A stretch of 64,000 nucleotides of DNA from Pelotomaculum sp. (GCA_018435055.1 JAHDOA010000016.1:91454-155453), one strand, 5' to 3'. Shown: positions 14,560 to 23,739, counted from the first letter of the stretch. Notes: generated from the sequence alone by a model not told the origin. Translations and numbers: made by a program.

Positions 14560-15975
14560 CTATTCCTCCCCGGGAGGCAGGAGTTTGCCCGGGTTCATGA
14601 TATTGCCCGGATCCAGGGTTTCCTTGAGGCGTTTCATGACATTTACCGCCTCGCCGTGTTCAGCCAGGGCATACTGGTTTCTTACGGCGCCGACCCCATG
14701 CTCGCCGGTAGTTGAACCATGAAGCTCGATAGCCAGGCGGTGGATGGCGTCTACCAGGCCGTTTGCCCGCGCTACTTCGTCGCTGTTTTCCAGGTTAATC
14801 ACCGGCGCGGTGTGCACATTGCCGTCGCCGATATGGCCATAGTTAACTACCGCCACGCCAAATTCCCTGCCGAGTTCCTTAATCCGGCGCAGCGCCTCCG
14901 TGACCCTGCTCAGGGGAACGCTGATATCTTCCCCGGCGAAAATCCTGCTGCCGTCCGGCCGCAGCCGGGCCGCGGCCACGGCTACCACGCCGCGTCCTCT
15001 CCACAGGTCAGCCATCCGCTGACTGTCCGTGGCCCATTCCACCGAGAGGGCCCTTTTGCCGGTGATCTCGACGATCTTTTGCCCTTCCCACTCAACCCCG
15101 GCCGGGTTGCCGTCCACCTCGAAGAGCAAGATGGCTTCCGCGGCGGGAAGGTTTATTTCCGGCTTATACATGTTTACCGCCTGGATGGCTGATGAGTCCA
15201 GGATCTCTATACCCGAAGGAAGAATGCCGGACTGGTATACGTCCAGCACAGCCGCCGGCGCTTCATCTAGGCTGCCGAAAACAGCCATGACAATACCCCG
15301 GGCTCGCGGACGCGGCCAGACCCTGAGTCTGATCCTGGTGATTACACCCAGGGTGCCCTCTGAACCGACAAAGAGTTTAGTCAGATTTAAACCGGAGACG
15401 TTTTTCAGCGCCCGGCAGTTTGTGCCGCCTGTGGTGATAACTCTGCCGTCCGGCAGCACTACCTCAAGGCCGAGGACGTACTGTTCCGTGGTTCCGTATT
15501 TTACCGCTCTTAAGCCGCTGGAGTTATTTGCCACCATCCCCCCGATAGTGCACATGCGCGTGCTGCCGGGATCAGGCGGAAAAAAAAGGCCGAAACCCGC
15601 CAGGTGTTCATTAAGTATGTAATGGACAACGCCAGGCCGGACAATTACCTGCATGTTGGCTGCGTCTACTTCCTCGATGGTGTCCCAGCCCGACAGGTCC
15701 AGCACGATGCCGCCGCGTACGGCCAGGCAGCCGCAGGTTTCCCCGCTGCCGGCGCCCCTGGGTACGACCGGTATATTGTTGTTGGAAGCAAACCGCATTA
15801 TTTCCGCAACCTCTGCAGTAGAACGGGGCAGTGTGACAGCGTCCGGCACAAAGCTGCGGAAGCGGGCGTGAAAAGAGCTGTCGTAGCTGTACATTTTTCG
15901 CTCCAGGCTGCTCGTGAGCACCCGCCCCGGGGGAAGTATTTTTTTGAGCTCATTTCCCAGACGTTGACTATCCAT
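14560..15975 (-). CDS. glcD: GlcD-like FAD-linked 2-hydroxyacid dehydrogenase
   Basis: PCMH-type FAD-binding oxidoreductase that oxidises glycolate or D-lactate-like 2-hydroxyacids. FAD-domain marks are VPRGAGSGETCGCLAVRGGI and GGMVANNSSGLRAVKYGTT. The C-terminal domain has NYGHIGDGNVHT with its conserved His residues and HGSTTGEHGVG. 471 residues is normal. GAGGTGA precedes the ATG by 5 bases. It heads the glcD-glcF unit, and a 70-base inverted repeat lies just upstream. Confidence 0.9.
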   Translation of the reverse strand: MDSQRLGNELKKILPPGRVLTSSLERKMYSYDSSFHARFRSFVPDAVTLPRSTAEVAEIMRFASNNNIPVVPRGAGSGETCGCLAVRGGIVLDLSGWDTIEEVDAANMQVIVRPGVVHYILNEHLAGFGLFFPPDPGSTRMCTIGGMVANNSSGLRAVKYGTTEQYVLGLEVVLPDGRVITTGGTNCRALKNVSGLNLTKLFVGSEGTLGVITRIRLRVWPRPRARGIVMAVFGSLDEAPAAVLDVYQSGILPSGIEILDSSAIQAVNMYKPEINLPAAEAILLFEVDGNPAGVEWEGQKIVEITGKRALSVEWATDSQRMADLWRGRGVVAVAAARLRPDGSRIFAGEDISVPLSRVTEALRRIKELGREFGVAVVNYGHIGDGNVHTAPVINLENSDEVARANGLVDAIHRLAIELHGSTTGEHGVGAVRNQYALAEHGEAVNVMKRLKETLDPGNIMNPGKLLPPGEE

Positions 15976-15997
15976 ATCGTCACCTCGTCAGTTAGTA

Positions 15998-16067
15998 GTA
16001 CAAGGGGACGGTTCTCTTGTACCACTTTTGTATACAATTCCGGTACAAGAGAACCGTCCCCTTGTAC
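15998..16067. repeat. perfect 26-bp inverted repeat (REP/MITE-like palindromic element)
   Basis: Bases 15998-16023 are the exact reverse complement of 16042-16067, with an 18-base spacer. Each arm is itself bounded by GTACAAG and CTTGTAC with a GGGGACGG core. Elements with this CAAGAGAACCGTCCCC-type core are scattered in many Clostridia genomes, often near small tyrosine transposases (recollection, not searched). It fills the gap between two minus-strand genes. As RNA it would fold into a very stable hairpin without a T-tract on either side. Confidence 0.85.
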
Positions 16068-16071
16068 CGGA

Positions 16072-17355
16072 TTATTGGGGTGGCAGTCTTTTCATCAGAT
16101 CCCGCCGGGTCATAATCACGTACTTGGGCGTGAGTTTTTCGCGGTATTTCTTCTGTTTTTTAAAGCCGCCCGGGTGGAAGACACCGAGCAGCCACCGCTC
16201 GTAGCAGCCTGTGAATGTTTTAAATAGGCCCGGTTTCATATCTGCCACCGTGAAGCCTATCCTTCCCAGGCCGCGGTGCAGGAGGGTAATTCCTATGACA
16301 ATGTTTACATTTTCAAGTTTTTTCTCGCTATTAAGGTATTCCGCCAGAGGCGGCAGTCCGTTCAAGACTTCCCGCATGGCGATGATCGAGGCCCGCTCGA
16401 CGGAAGTGTTTTCGTCTATCAGTGCTATAAACCGGTCATTGTTTACGTGAAGCTCAAGATAGGGTTCGCCGGGCTTGAGCACGCTGCCGTCGTGCATGGT
16501 CCATTCCCTGCCGCGGTAGCGGCGCAGGGCGATGCGCCAGATCTTGCTGCCGGGCATGTCTGTTATGCCGGACAGCCGGCGCACCAGCTTATCGACCGGA
16601 CGCCAGAGCTGCTGGAACAGCTTTCTCAAAACAGGCTTTTTTTTAGAATTTATAATCTCCTCCAGGGAAGATACCCGCAGGCCCTTTTCCTCAATCCCAT
16701 CCAGGATACGCGGCAGCGCTGCCACAACCTGAGCGGGGCTGCCCTTGGCGGCTCCCGGGGCTGAATCACTGTCGTGCAGGATGATGATCGCGCCGTCTTT
16801 GAGCCTGCCCAATACCTTACGGCAGATACTTTCCGCCGTGGCTTTTTTTGTCCAATCCCAGCTCATATAAGTCCAGAGAATTACCTTCAGCCCTTTTAAC
16901 CAGCAGTACCAGACCGAAAACAGGTTGAACAGGCCCCAGGCCGGGCGGCAAAAAACTGTTTTTCGACCGGTGAGCTCCTCTATAGCCATGTTGGTTTCGT
17001 TAATTTCCCTCCTGGTAGCGCGGGGGCTGAGCAGCCAGACGGCTTTATGCCGGAAACCGTGGTTGCCGACGGCGTGCCCCGCCTGCAAAATTTGTCTGGT
17101 CAAATCGGGGTATTGGCGGACTTTCGCGCCGACAACAAAGAAACAGGCCTTGACCTGGTACCGTTTAAGTATATCAAGTATCTGGGGCGTATAATTTGGG
17201 TCCGGCCCGTCGTCAAAGGTCAGGGCGACCCTGCCGCAACCACTTGCCGCCCGCGCCACTGCGCCCACCCGGCCCAGCCGGATTAAAAGCGTCGGCGCCA
17301 GGGAATAAATAAAAACACACAGAAATACAATTTTTAGAAACAAGGCAGTATCCAT
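16072..17355 (-). CDS. polysaccharide deacetylase (NodB domain) with C-terminal YkoP-like domain
   Basis: Membrane-anchored carbohydrate esterase. An N-terminal helix (FLKIVFLCVFIYSLAPTLLI) precedes a NodB domain with VALTFDDGPDPNYTP (motif 1), GNHGFRHKAV (metal His pair), FCRPAWG (motif 3) and IIILHDSD near residue 200. After about residue 225 a second ~200-residue domain (HVNNDRFIALIDENTSVERA, TPKYVIMTRRDLMKRL) resembles the YkoP-like domain often fused to such deacetylases. Likely substrate is peptidoglycan or an envelope polysaccharide. It may share a transcript with the MFS gene upstream (23-base gap). Confidence 0.85.
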   Translation of the reverse strand: MDTALFLKIVFLCVFIYSLAPTLLIRLGRVGAVARAASGCGRVALTFDDGPDPNYTPQILDILKRYQVKACFFVVGAKVRQYPDLTRQILQAGHAVGNHGFRHKAVWLLSPRATRREINETNMAIEELTGRKTVFCRPAWGLFNLFSVWYCWLKGLKVILWTYMSWDWTKKATAESICRKVLGRLKDGAIIILHDSDSAPGAAKGSPAQVVAALPRILDGIEEKGLRVSSLEEIINSKKKPVLRKLFQQLWRPVDKLVRRLSGITDMPGSKIWRIALRRYRGREWTMHDGSVLKPGEPYLELHVNNDRFIALIDENTSVERASIIAMREVLNGLPPLAEYLNSEKKLENVNIVIGITLLHRGLGRIGFTVADMKPGLFKTFTGCYERWLLGVFHPGGFKKQKKYREKLTPKYVIMTRRDLMKRLPPQ

Positions 17356-17378
17356 GCAGATACCTCTATTTGCATATT

Positions 17379-18587
17379 TTATCCCGCAGTAATTTGCCTG
17401 GCATCGATGAGAACTTTTTCTACCGGGTAGAGAAAATAGAAGCAGGACATTACCGCCAGCATTAAAGCACTCAGTATAAGAGCCGATGAAATCCCATAGG
17501 TGTTGGCCAGTAATCCGCCGAGGGCTGGCCCGGCGGCAATGCCCAGACCCTCAATAGTTGCAAAGACACCCCAGCCGGTCGCCTGCCGGTCGGGCGGGAT
17601 CACCCTGGCCAGGAGATTGTTCCACGCCGGCAGGACAACAGCATATGAAAACCCTACCAGCGCGGCTAATAAATAGACGCCTGCCGGGTCCCGGGCAAAA
17701 GAGAAAATGACAAGAGATATCGCGCTCATGGCAAATCCGCAGCCCAGCAGGATTTTAAGCCTTATAATATCGGCCAGGCGGCCCATCGGCAGGAAAGAAA
17801 CAGCCGCAGCGCCGCCTCCGGCGAGAAGAAGCAAGGCATACTGGTGGGGATTGAGCCCGAGCTTGTTCGTGGCATAGAGAGGAAGCAGCGGGAGTATGAT
17901 GCCGCCGGTCATGGTTTGCAGAAACATGCCGGGCAAAAGTATTTTCCTAAAGGCCTGGTTCCGGGCCATCAGCGATACTTCTTTCCAGAATGAAAAGCCT
18001 GAACCCTCAACTGTTTTGCGTTCTGTAACCGGGAGCATTAATATGGTTACAAGCAGAGCGCACCCCCACAGGACAATCAGCAGCCAGAAAGCCAGGTTGT
18101 AATCACGGGCAATAAAAAGGTTGATGATTACCGGGCCGCCGCCGCCACCCAGCAGCCACACGGCAAACACCAGTCCCATGCGCGTGGCCCGCTCCTTCAG
18201 CTGTACCGGCGCCACCCCGCTGATCACAGCCAGCCAGACCGGTGAAACAGCCAGTCCCAGTGAGGCTGAGCCAAGTATTAAAACAGCGGGGGAGTTAGAG
18301 TATTTCATTATTAACAAGGTTGCCAGACCAATCAATAGTCCCAGGAGTAAAACCGGATAGCCCTTGCGGTCCAGCTGCCAGCCGGCAGCTCCTTTGCACA
18401 GGGTTTCCCCCAGGAAATGGGCTGATACCGCCAGGCCGGATGCCGCGACTGAAATACCCAGATAATTGACAGCGTAAAGCGGCAGGAAGGTCAGAAAAAA
18501 AGCCCCCCGTGTAAAATCTATGAGGAAAAGCAACAGTATCAAGCCGAGTTCTTTTTTTGAGGTGAGGATTATTTTCAGCTCATGCAA
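17379..18587 (-). CDS. major facilitator superfamily transporter
   Basis: A 402-residue integral membrane protein with 12 predicted helices in two halves. MFS loop signatures are present: the segment around AAGWQLDRKGYPVLLLG in the loop 2-3 position and MGRLADIIRLKILLG in the second half. Substrate cannot be inferred; efflux is the usual role of this subgroup. It is transcribed with the deacetylase gene downstream. Confidence 0.8.
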   Translation of the reverse strand: MHELKIILTSKKELGLILLLFLIDFTRGAFFLTFLPLYAVNYLGISVAASGLAVSAHFLGETLCKGAAGWQLDRKGYPVLLLGLLIGLATLLIMKYSNSPAVLILGSASLGLAVSPVWLAVISGVAPVQLKERATRMGLVFAVWLLGGGGGPVIINLFIARDYNLAFWLLIVLWGCALLVTILMLPVTERKTVEGSGFSFWKEVSLMARNQAFRKILLPGMFLQTMTGGIILPLLPLYATNKLGLNPHQYALLLLAGGGAAAVSFLPMGRLADIIRLKILLGCGFAMSAISLVIFSFARDPAGVYLLAALVGFSYAVVLPAWNNLLARVIPPDRQATGWGVFATIEGLGIAAGPALGGLLANTYGISSALILSALMLAVMSCFYFLYPVEKVLIDARQITAG

Positions 18588-19118
18588 TAACTTGGGGCAA
18601 CTCCCTTGGTTTATACTGATTGGTAAATATCATATATATTATACACTATGGCGCCAGTAGAAAAACATTATTTAGGGTGTATCGTTTATTATGTTTTTTG
18701 CAAATAACTGCCCCCTATATTTTTTTAATTTTTTTACAGTATTACATGACTAACAAAATACTACTATCTATCATAAAAATGCACAATTATTCCAGATTTC
18801 TTATATAACATTGTTGCCACTGCAAAACATTCATTGTCAGGTTAATATTTCAATTACATATTGAAAAATAACCATAGAAATCTATGAAATAAGCATGGAT
18901 ATAATGTCGGAATATTATAAGAACAATTTGTTATCAGAGAAATAATGTAAATGGAGATATATATGCAGGTAGCGTTGACAATAATTTATAAATTAAAGAC
19001 ATTATGTATGAGTATTATCTGTAACTGTTACGATTAATTACCTAACATAAATCTTATTTTTAAGGTAATCATAATATCAGATTCACATAAGAATAAAAAA
19101 AGAAAGGAGGTTGAGTAA
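18588..19118. other. 531-base A+T-rich gap without a recognised gene
   Basis: Very A+T-rich DNA between the minus-strand MFS gene and the plus-strand spore protein gene. A 62-codon frame at 18620-18808 lacks a Shine-Dalgarno and has phage-like random composition. I looked for a sigma-G type promoter (TGAATA/CATACTA) upstream of the spore gene and saw only weak partial matches. Confidence 0.5.
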
Positions 19119-19379
19119 ATGCCCCGTAGTAGTAATTCAAATGTAGTTCCTGGGGTAAACAATGCGCTTAACCAAATGAAATTTGAGATTGCCAACGAGC
19201 TCGGTTTTACTAACTATGATCAGATCGACAAAGGGAGCCTGCCGAGCAGAGTGAATGGTTATGTTGGAGGCAATATAACCAAAAGGCTGGTAGCGCTGGG
19301 AGAAGCTGCTCTGGCTAATAATGCCGCGGGTGCGATTAACGCTACAAGTCAAGTTGGCTTAGAACAGCCGCAAGGTTAA
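19119..19379 (+). CDS. alpha/beta-type small acid-soluble spore protein
   Basis: SASPs coat and protect DNA in the dormant spore and are degraded at germination. The 86-residue protein has the family's two conserved segments: NNALNQMKFEIANELGFTNY with the EIA site where the germination protease cuts, and the C-terminal GYVGGNITKRLVALGEAAL. AGAAAGGAGG precedes the ATG. It is a single-gene unit with a strong terminator. Expected to be made in the forespore under sigma-G, although no convincing promoter is visible. Confidence 0.95.
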   Translation: MPRSSNSNVVPGVNNALNQMKFEIANELGFTNYDQIDKGSLPSRVNGYVGGNITKRLVALGEAALANNAAGAINATSQVGLEQPQG

Positions 19380-19406
19380 TTTAATAGTATAAGAGTTTCA
19401 TAGTTT

Positions 19407-19450
19407 ACTTAAAAGGGGATTAGAAAGTTAAATCCTCTTTTAAGTATTTT
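19407..19450 (+). terminator. intrinsic terminator after the SASP gene
   Basis: ACTTAAAAG pairs with CTTTTAAGT and GGATT with AATCC, giving a long A+T-rich stem around an AGAAAGTT-type loop. It is followed by ATTTTTGT. Confidence 0.8.
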
Positions 19451-19551
19451 TGTATTATTCATGCATATATAACATAAACTTGTAGGTGGAAGGAAAATCT
19501 GTCTGTTTGGAGAATTGCAAAGTATTATTTATAAATAGGCAGGTAGATGTA

Positions 19552-19995
19552 ATGAAAGATTTTAAACACAAGTTGCTGGCTGTTATGCAGCATGTGGTAA
19601 TAGTAAACCGGCAAGGAGTACTGCTGCTGCGCTATTCCAACTATCAGGGGCAAGGCGTCGAGGGGAAGTGGGGACTGCCCGGCGGCCATTACAAATCGGG
19701 CAATCCGGCAGCAGACCTGAAGAGGGAAGTTGAGGAAGAAACCGGACTCCGCCTGGGGGGAAGCCCGCGGCTGTTTAAGAATTATGTGGTGATGTTCCCT
19801 GACGGGGTAGAAAGATACGGAGTGTTTTACCTTTATAAATTAAGAAGCGCCGCCAGGCCCGTTATTTCTCTTAGCAGCGAACACACGGAATATTTGTGGG
19901 CAGGGCGGCAGGATCTGGAAATACCCTTTATCAGTCCTTACCACCGGTTGGTTGTGGAAGAAGCTCTAGAATCGTTAAATATAATAAATATTTAA
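19552..19995 (+). CDS. Nudix hydrolase family protein
   Basis: The core reads GKWGLPGGHYKSGNPAADLK followed by REVEEETGLRL, a Nudix box. The catalytic REVEEETG helix is intact. The upstream GGHYKSGN segment is one residue shorter than the classic GX5EX7 spacing and lacks the first Glu. The family hydrolyses nucleoside diphosphates linked to another group; the substrate is unknown here. An open frame extends to GTG 19486, but MKDFKHKLLAVMQHVVIVNR at ATG 19552 is the natural Nudix N-terminus. Confidence 0.82.
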   Translation: MKDFKHKLLAVMQHVVIVNRQGVLLLRYSNYQGQGVEGKWGLPGGHYKSGNPAADLKREVEEETGLRLGGSPRLFKNYVVMFPDGVERYGVFYLYKLRSAARPVISLSSEHTEYLWAGRQDLEIPFISPYHRLVVEEALESLNIINI

Positions 19996-20081
19996 TCTTT
20001 TGGAAAGAAAACCTTAAATAATCGGAATTAATATATATTTTGTATAGTATTCTGCGGACTTTTTTATAGGGAGTTTTAATA

Positions 20082-20618
20082 ATGCGCTGGCTGAAAAGAT
20101 TTCATGACGAACACGCGGCTGTGGACTATATATTAATCAAGCTGGAAGGAAATTTAAAAGATATTGAACACGGCGCAGCCGGCATGAATGTAATCTGGGA
20201 ACTAAAAGAAATGGTGGATATAATCAATAACGTGATCATCCCGCATTTTAAAGCCGAGGAAAAAGATGTCTACCCTGAGGCTTTGCGTTTAAGTGATGAT
20301 AAAAGTTTTATCATGGGCATGTATGAGGAGCATAATATACTGTATGACGCTTTTGCTGAGTTTATCGCTTCCCTGGGAGAGGAAAACCTGGGGATGCAGG
20401 TGCAGCAGGGAGATAAGCTGGCCCGTGTGATAGCTAAATCAAAATACTCTGAGGTAAGTGAGGCGCCCAAAAACCTGGATCAACCGCCGGAAAAAACCGA
20501 GACGCTGCACATAAACAAGGAAGCCCTGCTCAGAAGCGGCTATCAAATAATACAGTTATTGGGGAAGCATATCCAAAAAGAAGAAACACAGCTGTATGAA
20601 ATACTGAACAAAAAATAA
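20082..20618 (+). CDS. hemerythrin-like (HHE) domain protein
   Basis: A helical protein with regularly spaced metal-ligand residues: FHDEHAAVDY near the N-terminus, IPHFKAEEKDVYPE, MYEEHNILYDAF, and HIQKEETQLYEIL near the C-terminus. This is the HHE pattern that binds a di-iron site for O2, NO or iron sensing. The last motif is separated by a ~60-residue charged insert (SEVSEAPKNLDQPPEKTETL), making the 178-residue protein longer than a minimal HHE domain. The rubrerythrin gene follows about 80 bases later, consistent with an oxidative-stress pair. Confidence 0.82.
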   Translation: MRWLKRFHDEHAAVDYILIKLEGNLKDIEHGAAGMNVIWELKEMVDIINNVIIPHFKAEEKDVYPEALRLSDDKSFIMGMYEEHNILYDAFAEFIASLGEENLGMQVQQGDKLARVIAKSKYSEVSEAPKNLDQPPEKTETLHINKEALLRSGYQIIQLLGKHIQKEETQLYEILNKK

Positions 20619-20699
20619 AACCCGGCGCCCTAGGAATCAACCCCTCTCTTGCGGGGTAAATAATTAAATTAACTAAAAATTATCTAAGGAGTGATAGTT

Positions 20700-21233
20700 T
20701 TGGAACTGAAGGGAAGCAAAACCGAGGCGAATTTAAAGGCTGCTTTTTCGGGTGAATCTGAGGCCCGTAATAAGTATTGCTATTTTGCCAGCGCAGCTAA
20801 AAAAGAAGGTTATGAGCAGATATCCGCTATTTTTTTGGAGACAGCTGATAACGAAAAAGAACATGCCAAGAGAGCCTTTAAATTTTTGAATGGGATCGGC
20901 GCTACGGAAGATAATTTAAAGGCGGCGGCAGCAGGCGAGCATTATGAGTGGTCTTCCATGTACAAGGATTTTGAAGCTGTGGCGCGGGAAGAGGGGTTCA
21001 CCGAAATAGCTGATTTCTTTAGCTCAGTGGCCAAAGTTGAAAAGGAACATGAAAAACGTTACCAGACTCTTCTCGACAACCTCAATAAGGGAACTGTTTT
21101 CAAAAAAGAACAAGAAATTCAGTGGAAGTGCAGGAACTGCGGTCATATCCACACCGGCAAAGAAGCGCCGGAGGTATGCCCTACCTGCGACCACCCCCGC
21201 GCCTATTTTGAAGTCAGGTGCGAAAATTACTAG
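20700..21233 (+). CDS. rubrerythrin
   Basis: A di-iron peroxidase that reduces hydrogen peroxide in anaerobes. The N-terminal ferritin-like domain has the expected Glu/His ligands (FSGESEARNKYCYFAS, ETADNEKEHAKRAF, SVAKVEKEHEKRY). The C-terminal rubredoxin domain has CRNCGHIHTG and CPTCDHPRAYF. AAGGAG at 20686-20691 sets the start at TTG 20700; the GTG at 20691 overlaps the Shine-Dalgarno. Normal length. A strong bidirectional terminator follows. Confidence 0.94.
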   Translation: MELKGSKTEANLKAAFSGESEARNKYCYFASAAKKEGYEQISAIFLETADNEKEHAKRAFKFLNGIGATEDNLKAAAAGEHYEWSSMYKDFEAVAREEGFTEIADFFSSVAKVEKEHEKRYQTLLDNLNKGTVFKKEQEIQWKCRNCGHIHTGKEAPEVCPTCDHPRAYFEVRCENY

Positions 21234-21242
21234 ATGCAAAAA

Positions 21243-21268
21243 ACCCGCCGCACGCGGCGGGTTTTTTT
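21243..21268. terminator. bidirectional terminator between rubrerythrin and a convergent gene
   Basis: ACCCGCCG pairs with CGGCGGGT around a CACG loop, with T7 on the plus side and an A-run (T-run on the minus strand) on the other. Both convergent genes can use it. Confidence 0.9.
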
Positions 21269-21278
21269 GACCGTTCAA

Positions 21279-21824
21279 CTAAAAGAATTTGATTGACGGG
21301 TGAATTACCAGGTTTTCATTCTGCAGTTCCAATTCGGTAATTTCCAGGTTGTTCAGCAGGAATCCCAGCTTATTCTGCAGCGCCTGGTTGAAGCCGGGCA
21401 TTTGATTAAAATCAAGAATAAAACTATTTTCATTTATTGCTAGGTAACTGAACATATCGATTAAATCTACCGGCGCTCCCGCGATTTTTGCCGCAGCTAT
21501 GTCAATATCCGCTGTCAGCTTCGCCTTAATGGTGATGCCGTAAACCATAATGGTTACCGGGCTGATTAGTATCAGTTCAATGACGCGGTTTGTCCTGTTA
21601 AATTCAAATTTTCCCAGCTCCAGCTCCAGCTTCAGGCTAACAGGCGTACTGTCATCCGCCAGGATATCTACCGCAACCGCAAGAAAGCCTTCATTAAAAG
21701 ACAAGGCTATATCTGTGATCGTCTTGTTGTCCGCCAGTGCTTCTTTAATCACCTTGTTGATAATTTCCTGGTGGATAGTAATGTTGCCGCCAAACAGGTT
21801 TTTAATATTTTCAAATACATTCAT
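21279..21824 (-). CDS. hypothetical protein, beta-rich
   Basis: A 181-residue soluble protein with no signal peptide. The start is set at MNVFENIKNLFGGNIT, with GAAGGGA at proper spacing; a longer frame adds nine poor residues. Regular beta-strand patterns (LKLELELGKFEF, NRVIELILISPVTIMVYGIT, IKAKLTADIDIAAAKI) suggest a lipid-binding-protein-like sheet. It ends at the shared terminator. No family recognised, and neighbours give no clear clue. Confidence 0.65.
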   Translation of the reverse strand: MNVFENIKNLFGGNITIHQEIINKVIKEALADNKTITDIALSFNEGFLAVAVDILADDSTPVSLKLELELGKFEFNRTNRVIELILISPVTIMVYGITIKAKLTADIDIAAAKIAGAPVDLIDMFSYLAINENSFILDFNQMPGFNQALQNKLGFLLNNLEITELELQNENLVIHPSIKFF

Positions 21825-21890
21825 TTTATAACCATTCCCTTCTTGAAGCACAAATAATCATAAAGGAATTTCTTATTAAGGCTGCCGCAT

Positions 21891-22448
21891 CTAATAAAAT
21901 TTTTGTAAAGTGCGGGTAATGTAGATAATCCGGCATACATTTTCCAGACAGGAGGTCCAGTGATAGGCCTCTTCCAGTGTATGGCCTGCAGCAAAGGTCC
22001 CGTGGCCGCGCACTACAGCTATCTTATGTTTTTTTAACAAAGCCGGCAGCTTTTCTTCTACCTCCGGTGAACCAATGGCAAATTTTGCATCAAGCACAGG
22101 TGTCTTATCCAACAGATAGGCTCCCTCGGCATCTGCTGGAATGATTTCGTCTGCCAGGAAAGAGAGGCCGACGGCGTAAACCGGGTGGGCATGGACAATC
22201 GCCAGCGCAGCAGTGTTCTGGAAGATAGCCCGGTGCACGTTGATTTCCGTGGAAGCCAGATGAGTATTGCTGTCGTTGCCGCCCAGCGCGGTTTCTATCA
22301 GATCTTTTTCTTCCAGACAGCCTAACATCGCACCCTTTCTGGTAATAACCATCCGATCTGCACAGCGTACACTCAAGTTCCCGCTGTGTGAGTTGTTTAA
22401 ACCAGTTAGAAAAAGATCCCTCCCTACCAGCTGAAAATCTTTTAACAC
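21891..22448 (-). CDS. class II aldolase/adducin family protein
   Basis: Zinc-dependent aldolase fold of the L-fuculose-phosphate/ribulose-phosphate type. Marks are NNSHSGNLSVRC (substrate phosphate region), VHAHPVYAVGLS (two zinc His) and VVRGHGTFAAGHTLEEAYHW (third zinc His). Residues typical of catalysis around STEINVHRAIF are present. At 185 residues it is slightly short, as in the minimal members. It is divergent from a Gfo/Idh/MocA oxidoreductase gene, so both may act on one sugar, but the substrate is unknown. Confidence 0.85.
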   Translation of the reverse strand: MLKDFQLVGRDLFLTGLNNSHSGNLSVRCADRMVITRKGAMLGCLEEKDLIETALGGNDSNTHLASTEINVHRAIFQNTAALAIVHAHPVYAVGLSFLADEIIPADAEGAYLLDKTPVLDAKFAIGSPEVEEKLPALLKKHKIAVVRGHGTFAAGHTLEEAYHWTSCLENVCRIIYITRTLQKFY

Positions 22449-22650
22449 GCCAACCCCTCCGTCTTCAGTCCTTGTATTTTATAGTTGGATGCAGGCAAAA
22501 TATTCTTCCACAAAACATCCAGATATTTCTTCTTTAAATATTTTCTTTGAATCAGATAGAATCCCTTTTTTTATGAAAAGGGCTTTTTCAGAATATTTTT
22601 TCCACCGGGCCGCATAATAAAACGGAAATAAATTCTTGGAGGGAAAAAAT

Positions 22651-23739
22651 TTGAACAGGCTGCGCGTGGGCATTATCGGCAGTGGCATGGCCTTTGAAAA
22701 ACTGCATTACCCGGCTTACCAGGAACTGGCGGATAAATACAAAATCGTTGCTATTTGTGATGTTGACCGCTTTAAGGCGGAGGCGTGGGCCAAAAAAATC
22801 GGTATCGACCCGCAAAATGTCTATACTGACTATAGAGAAATGGCTGCGAGAAAAGATATTGATCTTTTTGATATCATGGTGCCGATCGAGAAGAATTATG
22901 AGGTTACGGATGCGGTTGCCTCCATAGCGAGAAAGCCTATTATCTGTGAAAAACCTCTCGCGCCAAACCTCAGGCAGGCCAGGGCGCACGCCGAACTGCC
23001 GAGAAAATATGGCATTCCCGTGATGATTGCTGAAAATTACCGGTATAACGAAGAAATAGACATGATCAGGGACATGGTCCGGACAAAAAAGGTCGGCGAT
23101 ATTCTTTATTTTATTCAGAACAGGGTGGTAAATTTTCCGGAAGATATGCTCAAGGATAAGTTTCCAGCCCGGGAGTGGCGGCAGTATGCGGATTTTACCG
23201 GAGGCGCCCTGCTAGATACGGGTGTCCACGACCTGGCTGCGCTGCGGCATATTTTCGGGGCCGTGGATAAACTGCAGGCTTTTGGCCGGGAACAGAAGAT
23301 GAATTTTGCGCCTTACTCGGTGGTTTGTGTCAATATATCATTTAAGAGCGGCGTTATAGGTACGTTTTCGTTTTTCTCTGCGGGGATAGAAATGCAGCGC
23401 CCCTTAATCGGGCTGCGCATATTTGGCTCCAAAGGGATGATTTATCTGGAGGAAAGGGACTGCGGATTTATCAATGTGACTCATAATGACGGGGCGCACG
23501 AGTTGATCCGGTACAGGCCGCAGCGCGGCTATTACAATGAACTGCTTAATTTTTACAACGCTGCGATTGGCAAAGAACCCATATCAGTTACGCCGGAAAT
23601 GGAATTTGGTGACGCCAAAATGATTTTTGATGTGATTAAGTCCATTGAAGAAGAGAGAATCATGGAGGTTGACCGGGGTTATGATTATATCCCGACCTAC
23701 CGGCCGGTAAGAGGTAACGACATCTACCACCAGGTGTAA
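22651..23739 (+). CDS. Gfo/Idh/MocA family NAD(P)-dependent oxidoreductase
   Basis: The N-terminal Rossmann fold begins RVGIIGSGMAFEKLHYPAYQ. The family Lys is in IICEKPLAPN, and the C-terminal alpha/beta domain has GGALLDTGVHDLAALRHIFG with the conserved Asp/His. The start is TTG 22651 with GGAGGG at 22638-22643; the longer frame from 22636 would begin inside the Shine-Dalgarno. Normal length (362 residues). Substrate probably a sugar or inositol-like polyol, not determinable. Divergent from the class II aldolase. Confidence 0.88.
   Translation: MNRLRVGIIGSGMAFEKLHYPAYQELADKYKIVAICDVDRFKAEAWAKKIGIDPQNVYTDYREMAARKDIDLFDIMVPIEKNYEVTDAVASIARKPIICEKPLAPNLRQARAHAELPRKYGIPVMIAENYRYNEEIDMIRDMVRTKKVGDILYFIQNRVVNFPEDMLKDKFPAREWRQYADFTGGALLDTGVHDLAALRHIFGAVDKLQAFGREQKMNFAPYSVVCVNISFKSGVIGTFSFFSAGIEMQRPLIGLRIFGSKGMIYLEERDCGFINVTHNDGAHELIRYRPQRGYYNELLNFYNAAIGKEPISVTPEMEFGDAKMIFDVIKSIEEERIMEVDRGYDYIPTYRPVRGNDIYHQV

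Noticed and set aside
18620..18808. 62-codon plus-strand frame in the gap before the SASP gene
   Set aside because: Very A+T-rich with random hydrophobic composition and no start signal.
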